From Myrmaecium sp. VS I D KN 1 (lineage: Eukaryota; Ascomycota; Dothideomycetes; Valsariales; Valsariaceae): a stretch of DNA of 64,000 nt. Both the position numbers and the translations under genes were made by a program. Under the pieces are notes generated by a model. It was not told the origin of the DNA. It saw only the letters and a program-made list of their open reading frames with translations, and did no database searches. The DNA lies in the NCBI GenBank assembly GCA_019775845.1, contig JADQAV010000002.1, positions 1,550,001 through 1,614,000 of the forward strand, read 5' to 3'. Shown here piece after piece: positions 1 through 10,784 of the stretch (position 1 is its first letter; the number at the start of each line of letters is the position of its first letter).

Positions 1-419
1 TGCTCCGAGAACTCCTTCATGTGCTCCAAGACGCTGTTGACATCTTCCACAACGCTCTTCCCGTCAACTTGCATGGGCTGGTTGGAGACGTTGCGGAGGG
101 CAACATGGTAGACAGCACGGTTTTCGGTGAAGTTGATCTTCTCACCAGCAAACATGGCGTCACGCAATTGCTCGAGGTTAGCCTCCTTGGCCAACTGGAC
201 TAGGAGCTGCACCGTTTCCTCAGTGATGAGGTTCTTGGAGAAGTCAAAGAGCGTTTCCGAGTTATCCGCCTCGTTCTTGAAGGTAAAGGAGAACTTCTCA
301 AAACGCTGAGGGTCCTTAGCGAAGTACTCCTTGAGGGCGATGTCCTTTCCAAGCTTATGGTGGTGCTCAGACAAGGCAGCCCATGCCTTCAAATCGTTTG
401 ACTGTGCGAAGCCCGGCAT
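1..419 (-). CDS. pgi1: Glucose-6-phosphate isomerase, N-terminal part (cut by window start)
   Basis: Interconverts glucose-6-phosphate and fructose-6-phosphate in the cytosol, at the branch of glycolysis, the pentose phosphate route and cell-wall sugar supply. Read on the minus strand from ATG at 419, one uninterrupted frame gives about 139 residues starting [13 protein letters not shown], followed by [15 protein letters not shown] and [15 protein letters not shown], the conserved N-terminal pattern of eukaryotic PGI (the ENRAVYH block precedes the sugar-phosphate SIS fold). The rest, including the catalytic region, lies before position 1. No intron is visible in this part. The start is the first ATG of the frame and matches the usual family N terminus. 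Confidence 0.93.
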   Translation of the reverse strand, partial: MPGFAQSNDLKAWAALSEHHHKLGKDIALKEYFAKDPQRFEKFSFTFKNEADNSETLFDFSKNLITEETVQLLVQLAKEANLEQLRDAMFAGEKINFTENRAVYHVALRNVSNQPMQVDGKSVVEDVNSVLEHMKEFSE

Positions 420-1517
420 GTTGTGCTATGGGTAGGGGTATCTGTGTGTTCTAAGTGGTGTGATGAGCGAGCAGGAGTTCGCTATATTGGATTATGTCAG
501 TTACGAGGCAAGTTGTGATGAAGATTGACTTTTGGAGGACCTAGGGATAAGAATGAGAGGGAGGAGAGAGTGGGAAAATTGTGGGTGATGGAAACTCACT
601 GAAATTTGCGGTGGGATGACACCTGGGATAGGTATGATGCAGCTGTTCTGTTTTCCCACGGCGGGGCTGTCCACACCGCGAGGCGGGGTATGAGATCACC
701 GCCCGCGCAAGCTCGGCGGGATTTTTCGCATGGATCTCGGTCCGATGAGTGAAATCCCAAACCATCTCACCCGAGCGACCCGACAGGTGTGAAATCCGGC
801 ATCGCATTTCTTCCATGTATTAAATTTACTACAGCATATGTAGCTGAGCGATTCACACGGGTCAATCATTTGCTTCAATGTAATCCGGTGCATTCGACTG
901 TATAAGAATTCAGAAACACTGCAAGCAAATATACTGATGCTAGCTATCGTTGCTGTTCGCCAGTCTCAACCAGATACCAATAAGATGATGAAAATGCCGC
1001 CGAAGTAGCGATGCTGTCCTACAGTAAACGTTTTGTTTCTGCGCATTCGAGCGTTTCGTCGAACGACAGCGAGAGCTCTTGCTTCAAACCGTTTGGGCGG
1101 GACACTCACAGGCTCTACTGGTATATACTCTAAGTACAGTATGTATCGAAGGCCATTTCAATCCTATCGATCCGATAGACGCCTTGGATAAGAGTTGTCC
1201 AGCATGAAGTGCCGGTATATCTCGATTGATTCGTGCTACCAACGCCAATTTACTACCTGTACGCCAGTGAATGTTCCATAAAGATCGTCCAAGTACAGGT
1301 GCCTGCCTTGTATGCACGGCTTGACTTCTTGACCCTGCAGCGGGACAGCGTGCAAGCCAGTTGCACCCCACCAATTCCGCGTGTAAATCAACCGTATTTG
1401 CAGTCTAGAAGCGAAGTTTGATATGTCGAATCCTTTTCTCCTAATTGGACATATCGTATGCTACGAGACGTAAGGCAGAGGCCACTAAATGCGTCCGCAA
1501 GAATGCATTGTTGCTTT
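420..1517. other. Intergenic: pgi1 promoter and ypkA 3' side
   Basis: 1.1 kb between the start of the isomerase gene (minus strand) and the stop of the kinase gene (minus strand). It should hold the isomerase promoter and 5' leader near 420-600 and the kinase 3' untranslated region near 1400-1517. Short open frames here have no recognisable protein character. I see no RNA gene or repeat. Confidence 0.6.
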
Positions 1518-3708
1518 CTACCTCGCAACGCTCTCAAAGGAGGGATCCTTGACACTGCCACCTGCATCGCCTAAGCCAGCAACTGGGCGGTTGTAGGACC
1601 AACCCGCAAACTGCTGTTGCATCGTCTGAGAAAGTACGGGACCTTCCACGTACGAATCCGTTGGTGCTTCAGACGTAAACTCACGGTCGAAGTTGGCGGT
1701 ATCCAGCTGATCAACCTGGGAGATTGTGAGTAGTGAGCTTCACTTGGGATCATCAACCGGATACTTACCACATTGGGCTTGAAGCTCGGCTCATACTTCC
1801 TATCGAGCAACTTCCTCCAGTCAATGCTATGGAAGAAGGGGTGAGCTTTAATCTCTGAGGCACCCTTCGCTCCCAGACGCTTCTCAGCGTTGCGATCAAG
1901 TAACTTGGTGAGCAAGTCTCGCGCCGCTGGCGGGACTATCTCGGGGCCAGGGAAATGCAGCGGCTCGGTGAGAATCTTGCGATACATCTCGTTCGTGTTC
2001 TCGTCGTAGAACGGCGGCAATCCGGTTAGCATTTCGTAGAGAAGGACGCCCAGTGTCCACCAGTCCACGGTCTTGGTGTAGCCACCACCGGTTAAAAGCT
2101 CAGGAGCAAGGTACTCGGGCGTGCCGCAGAAGGCTGCAGATGGTAAGTGGCTGGGTCCCAGAAGATCGTCGCTCCAAACTTACTGTTTGTCCTATCCTCA
2201 TCCTTCATATCCAGTTTGCAAAGGCCGAAATCGCAAAGCGCAATATGGCCGGTATAGTCTAGCAGGATATTCTCCGGCTTGAGGTCACGGTAGATGACAT
2301 TGAATCCGTGCAAGCACTCTAGAGCGCAGAGAAGCTCCGCGGCGTAGAAGCGTGCCCTGTTAATATCAAACCGCTGTTCCTTCTGCAAATGATGAAAGAG
2401 TTCACCGCCGTTGACAAAAGCTAGTACCAAGTACAACTTCTCTGGAGATTGGAAAGAGAATTTGAGGGGCACGATGAAGGGATTGTTGATCTGAGCAAGG
2501 ACAGATCGCTCAGCCAGTGTGTGGGCGACCTCGGATCTTGAAATGATGTGAGCCTTGCGAATGGTTTTGAGAGCGTATATCCGATGAGTGTCGCGCTTCC
2601 TGGAAGCATCTAATGTTAGTCTCCTGCACCATGTCTCGGGAGTGCGGCGGCTTACATGACCTGCATCACCTTCCCAAAACTGCCTTTGCCGACCACCTTT
2701 AGCAGCTCAAAATCCTCTATCTTGAGTGACTTAGATCTGTTCTCGACAAATTCCACGCCGACTTTGAGTGCACCCGTGCCGTATTGGATGTCTACCCAAT
2801 CTGCACCAATCTGACCCAGAGTCTTCTCTTGCTCAGCATGGCTAGTTGCAGCCTTTTCCTTCTCCTTCTTGCTCAACTTCGGATCTTCCACGTAAGGATG
2901 TGCTTCCTCGAAACGAGGGCTCACTTTGCATGTGCCAAGGAAGATGTCCTCGGTACGACCTGCATTTGGAGGAGCCGAAGGATTGCGAATATAAAGTGAG
3001 ATGGAGAGATCAGTAACGCGCGAGACATCGAACTTGTATTGTGTGCTGGGGCCTGCCCAGACGGGGTTCTCCGGGGTGCCGGATACAGCATTGATGAAGA
3101 TCTGCTGCTTATCGAAATCGATCAAAGCGTAGGGAAGATATTTAGAAGAATATCTGCCATGGATGGTTGGAGCGGAGTTGATGCCACCAGCAGACGACTG
3201 TGGTCTGTTGGAGAAAGACCCCGCAATACCACTCTGGTTCCGAGATGAACCAGGTCTAACGGAGCCGGCAACGGAGAACCCGCTTCCAGAAGACATGGAA
3301 CTATGATGATGGCTATTCGACGCGAATGCCTTTTCGGCCCCAGGGGGAAGCGAGAAACCCCGGCCATCATGTAAGGTTACGATCAAGATACCAGGTTTCA
3401 GGGGAGGTGGAGGCGCATTGGCATTGGCCTCGGAAGCAGCTGTATGTCTGTTAGGGCCACCGTGATATCGCCTTGGTGTACGAGCGTACCGATTCCATTG
3501 GGATCTTTAGAATCTATGCTTGCAGAGCTGCTAGAAGGAGTGGTGGGCTTCGCCGGGTTCTCGTTCACGATCGTGGAAGTCGACGATGAGCGGCTGAATG
3601 TGTTCGCCAAGGGAGCGAGATGGGTCTCCTTGAGCTCTGTACCGTGTATTAGTGGGAGCACCTAGAAATCCTATGGATTTACCAACTTTTGGTGAGTTTC
3701 CAAGACAT
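1518..3708 (-). CDS. ypkA: AGC serine/threonine kinase YpkA/Ypk1 (Gad8, SGK-like), 6 exons
   Basis: Kinase of the TORC2/Pkh-Ypk branch controlling sphingolipid synthesis, endocytosis and polarity. Exons on the minus strand: 3708-3687, 3636-3490, 3439-2656, 2599-2184, 2133-1769, 1715-1518, summing to 644 codons (643 aa). The N terminus (MSWKLTK|KLKETHLAPL) matches fungal YpkA. A C2-like region (about 80-290) precedes the kinase domain: glycine loop GKGSFGKV (about 306), YRDLKPEN, DFGLCKLD, activation loop TNTFCGTPEYLAPE, then VDWWTLGVLLYEML. The tail carries hydrophobic motif FAGWSY, the expected TORC2 target, and ends SFESVAR. Intron 2 is 50 bases with branch site CCCTAAC. Intron 1 needs the donor GTTGGT; using GTAAAT five bases on creates a stop. 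Divergent from ada2. Sch9 also has a C2-plus-kinase layout, but the N terminus favours Ypk. Confidence 0.93.
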
Positions 3709-4256
3709 GTTTGCCTCCTTTCCACCCCTTTAGGGATCCGTCAACAGTCGTGGTTGGGCGGTCGGGGCGGGGAAGCAGAAGTGTCAGGTGGATGTTCTTG
3801 TCGACGGCAGTTGCGTTTAAAGGGGAAGGCTGGTCGACGACAGGGACAGAGTACGAGGGGAGGGACGGGATGCGAGACAGCGACTGAGAGAGTTGTAGGT
3901 AGTCGAAGGGGAACGGGAGTGCAATGGTCGGGCATAGGAGTCCCGGCCTTTCGTGGGGAGGCACTAAGCAGCCCGTACGAGAGGCGTAGCCGCAACGGTG
4001 GCGCAGCTTCTAACCTCCGCGCCTTGGCGGGCCCTTCAACGACACTCCATGTCGCAGGCTGGAACAGTGACGCGCAGGCCGTTTGCATCTCTACCAACAA
4101 CAACTCGCGCGTGTCCATCCTCCGACCTCAGGCTTCCATATGCGCACTGGCTCTGTGCGCTGGAAACTGCGCTTTCTTCTCCGGCTTTCGAATGGTTAGA
4201 TGAGGGGCGCGCTTCTGTTGACTCCGCAACCGCGTATCCTACCCGCGTAAGGCACA
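3709..4256. promoter_or_regulatory. Shared divergent promoter ypkA / ada2
   Basis: 548 bases between two opposed start codons (kinase at 3708 minus, ada2 at 4257 plus), so both promoters and 5' leaders must lie here. There is no clear TATA box. Overlapping frames in this stretch, some over 100 codons, do not resemble proteins. Confidence 0.6.
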
Positions 4257-5832
4257 ATGGGGTTCATCAAGAAGAAAACAGCCGTGAGGGGTACGGAAGG
4301 CGGCGTCAAATACGTCTGCGATGTCTGCTCTGCTGATATAACCTCCACTGTAAGATTCTCGTCTCTCGCTCGTTCGAACCGCATGTTGTTGACTTCCTCC
4401 GTAGGTTCGCATCAAATGTGCCGATAGCGCGTGTCCCGACTACGACCTCTGCGTCCCCTGTTTCTCGGAAGGAAAGGCATCTCGCGAACATGACCCACGA
4501 ACCCATTCCTTTCAGGTTATTGAACAGCATTCGATACCGATCTTCACCGAGGACTGGGGAGCGGATGAGGAGCTTCATCTGCTGGAAGGTGCTGAAACAT
4601 ACGGGCTGGGCTCCTGGGCAGACATTGCCGATCACATCGGTGGCTATAGGACCAAGGATGAGGTGCGGGACCACTATATCGACACATATATCAACAGTTC
4701 GAAGTTCCCTTTGCCGGAACGAGCAAGTCCGAATGATAAGGAGCTGAGCGAGCGTATTCCCCGGGAGGAGTTCCAAGCGCGTAAAAAGCGCAGGATAGAG
4801 GAGCGCAAGGAGGCTGCCAAAAATGCGCCTCCCGCGACGCCAAAGCAGAAGCCTACTGCCAGTGTGCCGGCATGCCACGAAGTACAGGGATATATGCCGG
4901 GGCGTCTGGAGTTTGAGACCGAATACTTCAACGAAGCCGAAGAGGCGGTGCAGCACATGCAGTTTGAACCTGGGGAGGGCATCAACCCAAGGACCGGAGA
5001 GCTGGAACCGGAAATGGAACTGAAGATGACCGTGATGGACATCTACAACAACCGCTTGACGGCGAGAGTCGAACGTAAGAAGATAATCTTCGAGCACAAG
5101 CTCCTCGAATACCGGAAGAACTCGGCTGCGGAGAAGAAACGCACTAAAGAGGAAAGAGATCTCCTCAACAAAGCTAAGCCCTTTGCACGAATGATGAAAC
5201 ACGAAGACTTCAAGCAGTTCTGCGATGGCCTTGAATACGAGCTCAACCTTCGCCAGGCGATCGAACAACTGCAGCACTGGAGGGCAATGCAAATTGGAGA
5301 TCTGAAATCGGGCGAAAAATACGAGCAGGAGAAGCAACAACGGCTGTCTAGAGGACCACCACTGCCGGGCTATGAGCGTTTGGCTACTAACCGGATTAAA
5401 CCGACGCCTCCTATCGAGACGCCGTCTGGAACTTCTGCTTTGACAGCACCGGAGCTGAAACATAACGGATTGCCCACACCACCGCACAACGTCTCGCCCG
5501 GGGATAAGGCCCTCGGCAATGGAGTGTCGGGTAGTCAGAATCGACCGAGATTCACGCCCAAGGCGCCGCCGAACGTAACACCGCTCAGGTTCCACAAGGA
5601 CAGTCCTGCCGACTTACATCTCCTTTCCCCGGAGGAGCAGGAACTCTGTAGCACGCTGCGGATTCTCCCGAAGCCGTACCTCATGCTCAAAGAAAGAGTG
5701 ATCGCAGAGGCGATGAAGTTTGGCGGTAGCTTGAAGAAGAAGCAGGTAAAGGAGCTGTCCAAGGTAGACCCGCATAAGCTGGGTCAGATCTTTGATTTCT
5801 TCGTGCATAGTGGCTGGATCGCGAAGGCGTAG
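4257..5832 (+). CDS. ada2: SAGA/ADA transcriptional adaptor Ada2
   Basis: Nuclear adaptor that binds Gcn5 and stimulates histone H3 acetylation in SAGA. Two exons, 4257-4349 and 4405-5832, give 506 aa; the 55-base intron has donor GTAAGA and acceptor CGTAG. In order: ZZ zinc finger (about 19-65; [14 protein letters not shown], then [15 protein letters not shown]), SANT domain (about 77-127; [16 protein letters not shown] then [16 protein letters not shown]), a central Ada2 region ([26 protein letters not shown]), and a C-terminal SWIRM domain (about 415-505; [20 protein letters not shown] to [11 protein letters not shown]). Length and domain order are those of fungal Ada2. The start is the first ATG before the ZZ finger. 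Nothing looks broken. Confidence 0.96.
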
Positions 5833-6557
5833 CTGGTTTTTGTTTCAGGAGTCCCTGTTCTTTTTTCCTCCGGGTCTGGCTGTTGGGCAAGTTTTGGCCA
5901 TTGGATACCCTGGGTGGCGCTGTGCTCTGGCGTTCAGGAGGATTATCTGTAGTAGCTCGAGAGTCCACGTGTCTTGTTCTGTCAGTTCGTTCATACCGGT
6001 ATCATCGAAGTTCTTGCTGCAATGAATATCGGTTCTTCTTTCATCTGCATTCACATTTCTATTGTAATTACCTCCAAACCTTGCGACAAGGGCGGCTGCC
6101 AAGACGCTGTTGGATAGGTAACAAGATAGTTCTATAGTCCCTGCAATGAAGCGGAAGCCTCGATGATTTGCATTTCTAGTCCCTACATGCGTATGTAGCT
6201 CATCAACGTGGAGCCCGTTGCTGACAGAAGAACGGACCCTGCTCGGTCGTGTCCTGTCAGTCTTGGCGAAGGAAGTGTTCGTGTCCGAGGGTTACAGGTA
6301 ACGAGAACGTCGAGACCCTTACCCTCAAACGAAACGATGGAGGACGCCTTTGGCTGTGCAGGTTGAGCACACGCATCTCTACCGTAAGAGCACAGATCGG
6401 GTGTATCTGGAGCCTAGACATAGACTTTATCGAATTTTTTTTGTGCGCCTCTGCCAACTCACAGTGCCCAGAACGCCCGAACCGTCATCCGAACAAACTC
6501 CTACAGCATCCCCTCCGCTCACCGCCGTTCGACCATCAGAAACCGAGGAGTAATGCG
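5833..6557. other. Intergenic: ada2 3' end and promoter of the next gene
   Basis: 725 bases between tandem plus-strand genes. The frame of the downstream gene stays open back to 6249, but composition before 6558 does not look like conserved protein and is taken as 5' leader. No RNA gene seen. Confidence 0.5.
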
Positions 6558-7805
6558 ATGGCCTCTTTACACCCTCAACAACTCTTGACCAGCGAACACA
6601 GCATGCAGGACATTAACCCATTCTTCTATCATCGTTCAAACACCTCCCCGCCGCAGTCCGCAGCGGCGCACGGCGGTCTGCTGAGCAACAGCAATAACAA
6701 CAACAACAACAGCAACAATGGCAGGAAGCGGTCAAGAGTCGACAGCGGCTCCGACCATTCCTATCCCACTTCTACTCCACAAAACACATGGTGCGGCAAC
6801 GCAAGGCAGCCGCAGCTAGCTTGGTCCGAGGACATGGCCAGTCCGGCACCGTTCGTTGATACTCGCTATGCTCTTGCGCCGGGCATGGAAACTCCCAACC
6901 AGCAGAGAGCCACGGACGACGATGGTAACTATACGGACGTCGACTTCCGCCGCCGCTGGTCTGGCACAATATGGTCGCAAGAGATAGACAACAGTCCCAA
7001 GTCGCCGGCTCGCAGTGTTACGGTGGGCGGGTTGGGACAGCTGGTATTCAATTTCGTCGGGAACATTACCGGCGCCGCTGGGAAGATCATACAGTTCTGC
7101 AAGGCTGGCACCTTCAAGGGTTTCTACGCCGGCGGAGGCAAGGGGTACGCCGTGAATCCGCCCGCGGAGCCTTATACGGCTGAGGAAAGTCCGTGGGAGG
7201 AGCTCGACGGTCACAATCCGTTCGAGAACCCGAGCCGGAGTCCTCTACCAGGACGATTTCCGGAGGACGAACGCTTCCTTACTCAAGAGGAAGCGACGCC
7301 ATCTAGGCCCTCTAAGCGACTGCACACGGAACAAGGCGCTGAATGGGTGATGGTTGGGCCTCGTGATACCCACACTCCCCGTCCATCCACGCCTCGCCTC
7401 TCGGGACGACCGTTGCCCTTGAAGTCAGGCATACCTCGCCCAGTTACCCCAGGATATCGCAAGCCGGGTGTCCGCTCTTCCCTGCTGCCGGTGTCTCGAC
7501 GGTCGTCTTTGCTGGGAAGTGGCGGCTCTGCGGCTGTCCAACATCGCCAGACGGCTAATGCGGCCACGCCACGGTCCCGAGAATACAGCAGAGACAGCTA
7601 TGGAGCAGCGGTTCTCTCGCCTGCAAAGACCGGCACGCCTCTTTCGGCCGAGGCGCAGAAGTTCGCTGCGCGGATGCGTCGCGAGGAACGCGAGGCGGAC
7701 GAAAGCATGAGGAGGTTCAACGCGCAACTGCAAGCCATGATCCGGGAGGGACAGCAGGCGTTGGGCTCAAAGGTGGAAGTGGAAGGTGATTTTGATGACT
7801 ACTGA
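6558..7805 (+). CDS. Conserved fungal protein of unknown function, Ser/Pro/Asn-rich
   Basis: Single exon of 415 aa from ATG 6558 (MASLHPQQLLTSEHSMQ). I recognise no catalytic domain. There is an Asn-rich run (about 44-55), a basic NGRKRSR stretch that could act as a nuclear signal, and a well-ordered central segment (VDFRRRWSGTIWSQEIDNSP, then GGLGQLVFNFVGNITGAAGK and IQFCKAGTFKGFYAGGGKGY, about 130-200) that looks like the conserved core, possibly membrane-associating. Later come Ser/Pro/Arg linkers (EWVMVGP, GIPRPVTPG) and a charged helix near the end (AARMRREEREADESMRRFN). An in-frame ATG at 6249 would add 103 residues of leader-like sequence; 6558 is preferred. Likely regulatory or structural; no function assigned. 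Confidence 0.75.
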   Translation: MASLHPQQLLTSEHSMQDINPFFYHRSNTSPPQSAAAHGGLLSNSNNNNNNSNNGRKRSRVDSGSDHSYPTSTPQNTWCGNARQPQLAWSEDMASPAPFVDTRYALAPGMETPNQQRATDDDGNYTDVDFRRRWSGTIWSQEIDNSPKSPARSVTVGGLGQLVFNFVGNITGAAGKIIQFCKAGTFKGFYAGGGKGYAVNPPAEPYTAEESPWEELDGHNPFENPSRSPLPGRFPEDERFLTQEEATPSRPSKRLHTEQGAEWVMVGPRDTHTPRPSTPRLSGRPLPLKSGIPRPVTPGYRKPGVRSSLLPVSRRSSLLGSGGSAAVQHRQTANAATPRSREYSRDSYGAAVLSPAKTGTPLSAEAQKFAARMRREEREADESMRRFNAQLQAMIREGQQALGSKVEVEGDFDDY

Positions 7806-9206
7806 AGGGTAACACGACGTGATGACAACAGGCTGAACGCGTTTCAAGCTTCCAGATGGCCCGAGTTTGACAGCGAAACCGGTTGGTTTCTGATTATGAC
7901 CGAGTAAATCTGGCGTTAGGTCGGGATACCCGGGAATTTGCAGCGATGATTTTTCTTTCTTTCGTCCCAGGTTAGTGATTGATTGATTGAGGCGTTCTAC
8001 AAGGGAGGGCGGGAGGAGCTCAAGGCGTTCCCCGTTTCACACACATCGTGAGGACATCGTCGGCCTTCTTTGAGACGGTGCCCGGTTGTGTAGGATCAAC
8101 GAGACTGATGAACAATCCGAAACGAGCATTATATCATCACGAGCATGCAGGTAGTGATCGATGGGTGATCGCGAGCGACGGGCTCATAATGAGAATGCTA
8201 CTCCGCGAGTATGATGAAAGAACGTTTCGCTGGAACCTCGGACGTGCGTCACGCAGTGGAACAGAAGGTTCCCTTGACCGATGTGCCAGTGCCCCCACAA
8301 CGGTGCGAGAAACAAGTACAGTACCTACCGAGTCGCTTGCAAGCTTGCGAGCTTTGCTCCGGATGAAGCCGGTGGGTGTGGGGATGAGCGGTAGGTAAAA
8401 CCGTAAAAGTGATTGCGTCGCCCGCGTCGCCCGCGGGCCAGAGCAAGGAGGGTGGAACAGAAGCAGAGAGAAGCCGGTCACGGATAGCAGAGGTGGGGAA
8501 AAGGTGAACGGGGCCCCTGGGGCTTGCTGGGGCTTGCTGGGGCTGCTGGGGCTGGGAGCTGCTGGAGCTGCTGGCAACCAACGCATCGCCGCCTGATGGA
8601 CTTGGCGGATGTGCCTGTGAGTGGCTGAAAACGAGGGCGGAGCTGCCCCTGGGGCTCCCCCTCACACGCTCAAAAGAGGCTCGTCCGCCGGCGGCTTTTG
8701 GGTCCAAGCGGTCAAGCGGCCGCAAGGGGCAGGGGGTGGGAGGAGGGAAGAGGGACGAGAGAGGAGGGAGAACAGGCCCGGCAACTCTTGACCACCTAGC
8801 TCGCTACGACTGTAGTACTTATGGCCAGCTCCGCCCGCACACGAACGCGACGAGACCGCCCTCTTCCTTCTTCCCCCCCCTCCCGTCCTCCCTTCTCCCT
8901 CCCCTCTGAGGTCCCTCCCTCTCCCTTCTCCTCACGGTCCCGGTGTGCTCGAGTCTTCCTCCCCTCCCCTTCCCATCCCGTCGTGTCGTTCGCCCGACCG
9001 CGAGCACCGCCTCACCGCTTTCCCGGTCCGAGCGTCCAGCAGCTAGCTGCAGCTTCCCGCCGTCACGGTCCTATCAGCCTTATCGGCCTTATCTCGCGCC
9101 CATCATCCGTCGTCATCATCGCCGTATACGGCTATCATACTTAGCTCTCGCACGCACGCGACACTCCATCCTCCCAGCTGCCTCTCCGCCGGCCATCACC
9201 GCCATC
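7806..9206. other. Intergenic with G/C-rich repeats and pyrimidine-rich leader
   Basis: 1.4 kb between two plus-strand genes. It holds a short GCTTGCTGGG/GCTGCTGGG repeat (8516-8573) and a strongly C/T-rich plus strand (about 8860-8970) typical of fungal core promoters and 5' leaders. Open frames here are low-complexity and not convincing. Confidence 0.5.
8516..8573. repeat. Short tandem repeat, GGGGCTTGCT / GGGGCTGCT units
   Basis: Two copies of a 10-base unit (CTGGGGCTTG) followed by shortened and diverged copies (CTGGGGCTG, GGAGCTGCT). Noncoding, within the intergenic leader region; no evidence that it is functional. Confidence 0.7.
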
Positions 9207-9971
9207 ATGACCTGCAACATCACCGCCACTCCGCTCGACCTCGAGCCTCTCCCGCTCTACACTCGGGACCCGGAAACCGTCTCGATCCTCTCCGCCGCGC
9301 CCTCCTACGTCTCCGACACGCCCACCTACACCACCCGCCGGCCCAGCCACGAGGTCGCCCGCCGCGCGGCCCAAGCTCCCCCGCAACGGCAGGGCCTGCC
9401 CGCGCTCCGCTACGCCCCCGGCTTCCAGTCTCGCGCCCAGGGCTCCATGGCTGATCTGGAAACCCACAATTACAACATCAGCAACTGGAGCAGCATCACC
9501 AGCTCTCATGCCAGCCGGCAGTATCAGAACGTGGCCCGGCGACGGGCGAGCCAGGCGTCCCAGACAGCCGCGCTTCTTCAATCGCTCGCCGCCATCCCCA
9601 CCGGCTACTCCGCCGGCTCCTCTTCCTCCTCCTTCGGCAACTCCTCCGCCTCTGCCAGCAGCTCTTCTCACTCGCCAAACACGTCTTCCGTGGCGCTCTC
9701 CAGCGTCCCCGAAGCGGCCACGGGCCCCGTCTCTCCCTTCGAGGACCCAGACCTGGTCGGCCACGAGGCAGCCGAGCGAGCCAAGCGGGCCCGGCTGTAC
9801 CGGGAGATGTGCCGGCGAGGCGAGGAGGCGGTCCGCCACGAGAGCAAGACGTGGGACTTCATGCTCGGCCAGATGACCGACTGGGAGGAGCGCGATCGCA
9901 GCTGGGGCCAGTTCCGCACCCGAGTGAGTAAGACGAGGCTGCTCGGCAAGCGACTGGGCCTGAGACGTTGA
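9207..9971 (+). CDS. Conserved fungal protein of unknown function
   Basis: Single exon of 254 aa from ATG 9207. It begins MTCNITATPLDLEPLPLYTR, followed by PETVSILSAAPSYVSDTPTY, a compact pattern that recurs in fungal proteins of unknown function. The middle is Ser/Ala-rich and probably disordered (about 130-180). The C-terminal 70 residues are charged and helical (AAERAKRARLYREMCRRGEE, then FMLGQMTDWEERDRSWGQF) and end basic (LLGKRLGLRR). No signal peptide or membrane segment. The frame is open upstream to 8943, but that part is Ser/Pro/Arg-rich translated promoter sequence, so 9207 is preferred. No catalytic motif seen. Confidence 0.7.
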   Translation: MTCNITATPLDLEPLPLYTRDPETVSILSAAPSYVSDTPTYTTRRPSHEVARRAAQAPPQRQGLPALRYAPGFQSRAQGSMADLETHNYNISNWSSITSSHASRQYQNVARRRASQASQTAALLQSLAAIPTGYSAGSSSSSFGNSSASASSSSHSPNTSSVALSSVPEAATGPVSPFEDPDLVGHEAAERAKRARLYREMCRRGEEAVRHESKTWDFMLGQMTDWEERDRSWGQFRTRVSKTRLLGKRLGLRR

Positions 9972-10784
9972 GATGACCTCCTGAAGCTGGCTGAGCCCAA
10001 CTTTCTTCTGCCGCCGAGGATTGCCGCTCTCTTTTCGACGAGAAACCCGCCCAAACCCCCTCCGTGCGTGAAGCGGAGCTCGAGTGCCTTCTTTTTTTTG
10101 CTTCATGTGTTCACGCTGTTACGGTTTTCATGGCCCTTCTCTTATGCTGTGGTTCTTTTTAACATGTTCTTGCTGATGTGACCCCGCGCTTTCTGTTCTG
10201 CGGTTCCCAACGGGCGCCGGCTCCGCCGCGGAAGTGCTCCGACAAGGCGAACCCGTCCGCACCGCCCACTAACGAAATCATGTCGGGTTTTTTTTTGGAG
10301 TTAATTTCTCTGTCATTTCCTCTCCTTTTTTTTCCTCCGGAGTTTTGGATCGCTTGACTGGGAATCTTGTTTGTGCGCTCATTTACTCTTCCGCCGTTTC
10401 TCTCGATCGCTCACCTTTGATGCGCTGCGTTGCTGTGACTTTCATCAGGCGATCATTGTGTGCACTGTGGATCTTTCTCAGTTTTCCTCCGTCAAAATGC
10501 AATCTCCATCGTTCGTCCTTACAAGTATCCATGATCTTTCCACGCAATCATTCGTCACTGCCGAAGCCAAGAACCATTGTTCTTCGCGAAACACATCATT
10601 CCACATCGCGCGTCGTATATCTGGTACGAGCGTTATAGGAACAGTCTGCAAGATGGAAGAGGATATGAGAGATCTAACCAGGACATTCGTGTTGGCCGAA
10701 CAGCATCGTGCATTCAGGCTCAATATATATCATCATTCTCTCATATCAATTGGGTATCTATGAAAGTGGTCATTTCCCCATGAC
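9972..10784. other. Convergent intergenic region
   Basis: 813 bases between the stop of the 9207 gene (plus) and the 3' end of the regulator pseudogene (minus). T-rich runs near 10287-10335 and AT-rich sequence near 10720-10780 fit two 3' untranslated regions. No gene supported. Confidence 0.5.

Noticed and set aside
4306-5595. 429-codon minus-strand frame opposite ada2
   Set aside because: No protein-like pattern; ada2 is complete on the other strand with all three domains.
9141-10106. 321-codon minus-strand frame
   Set aside because: Gly/Arg/Ala-rich shadow of the 9207 gene.
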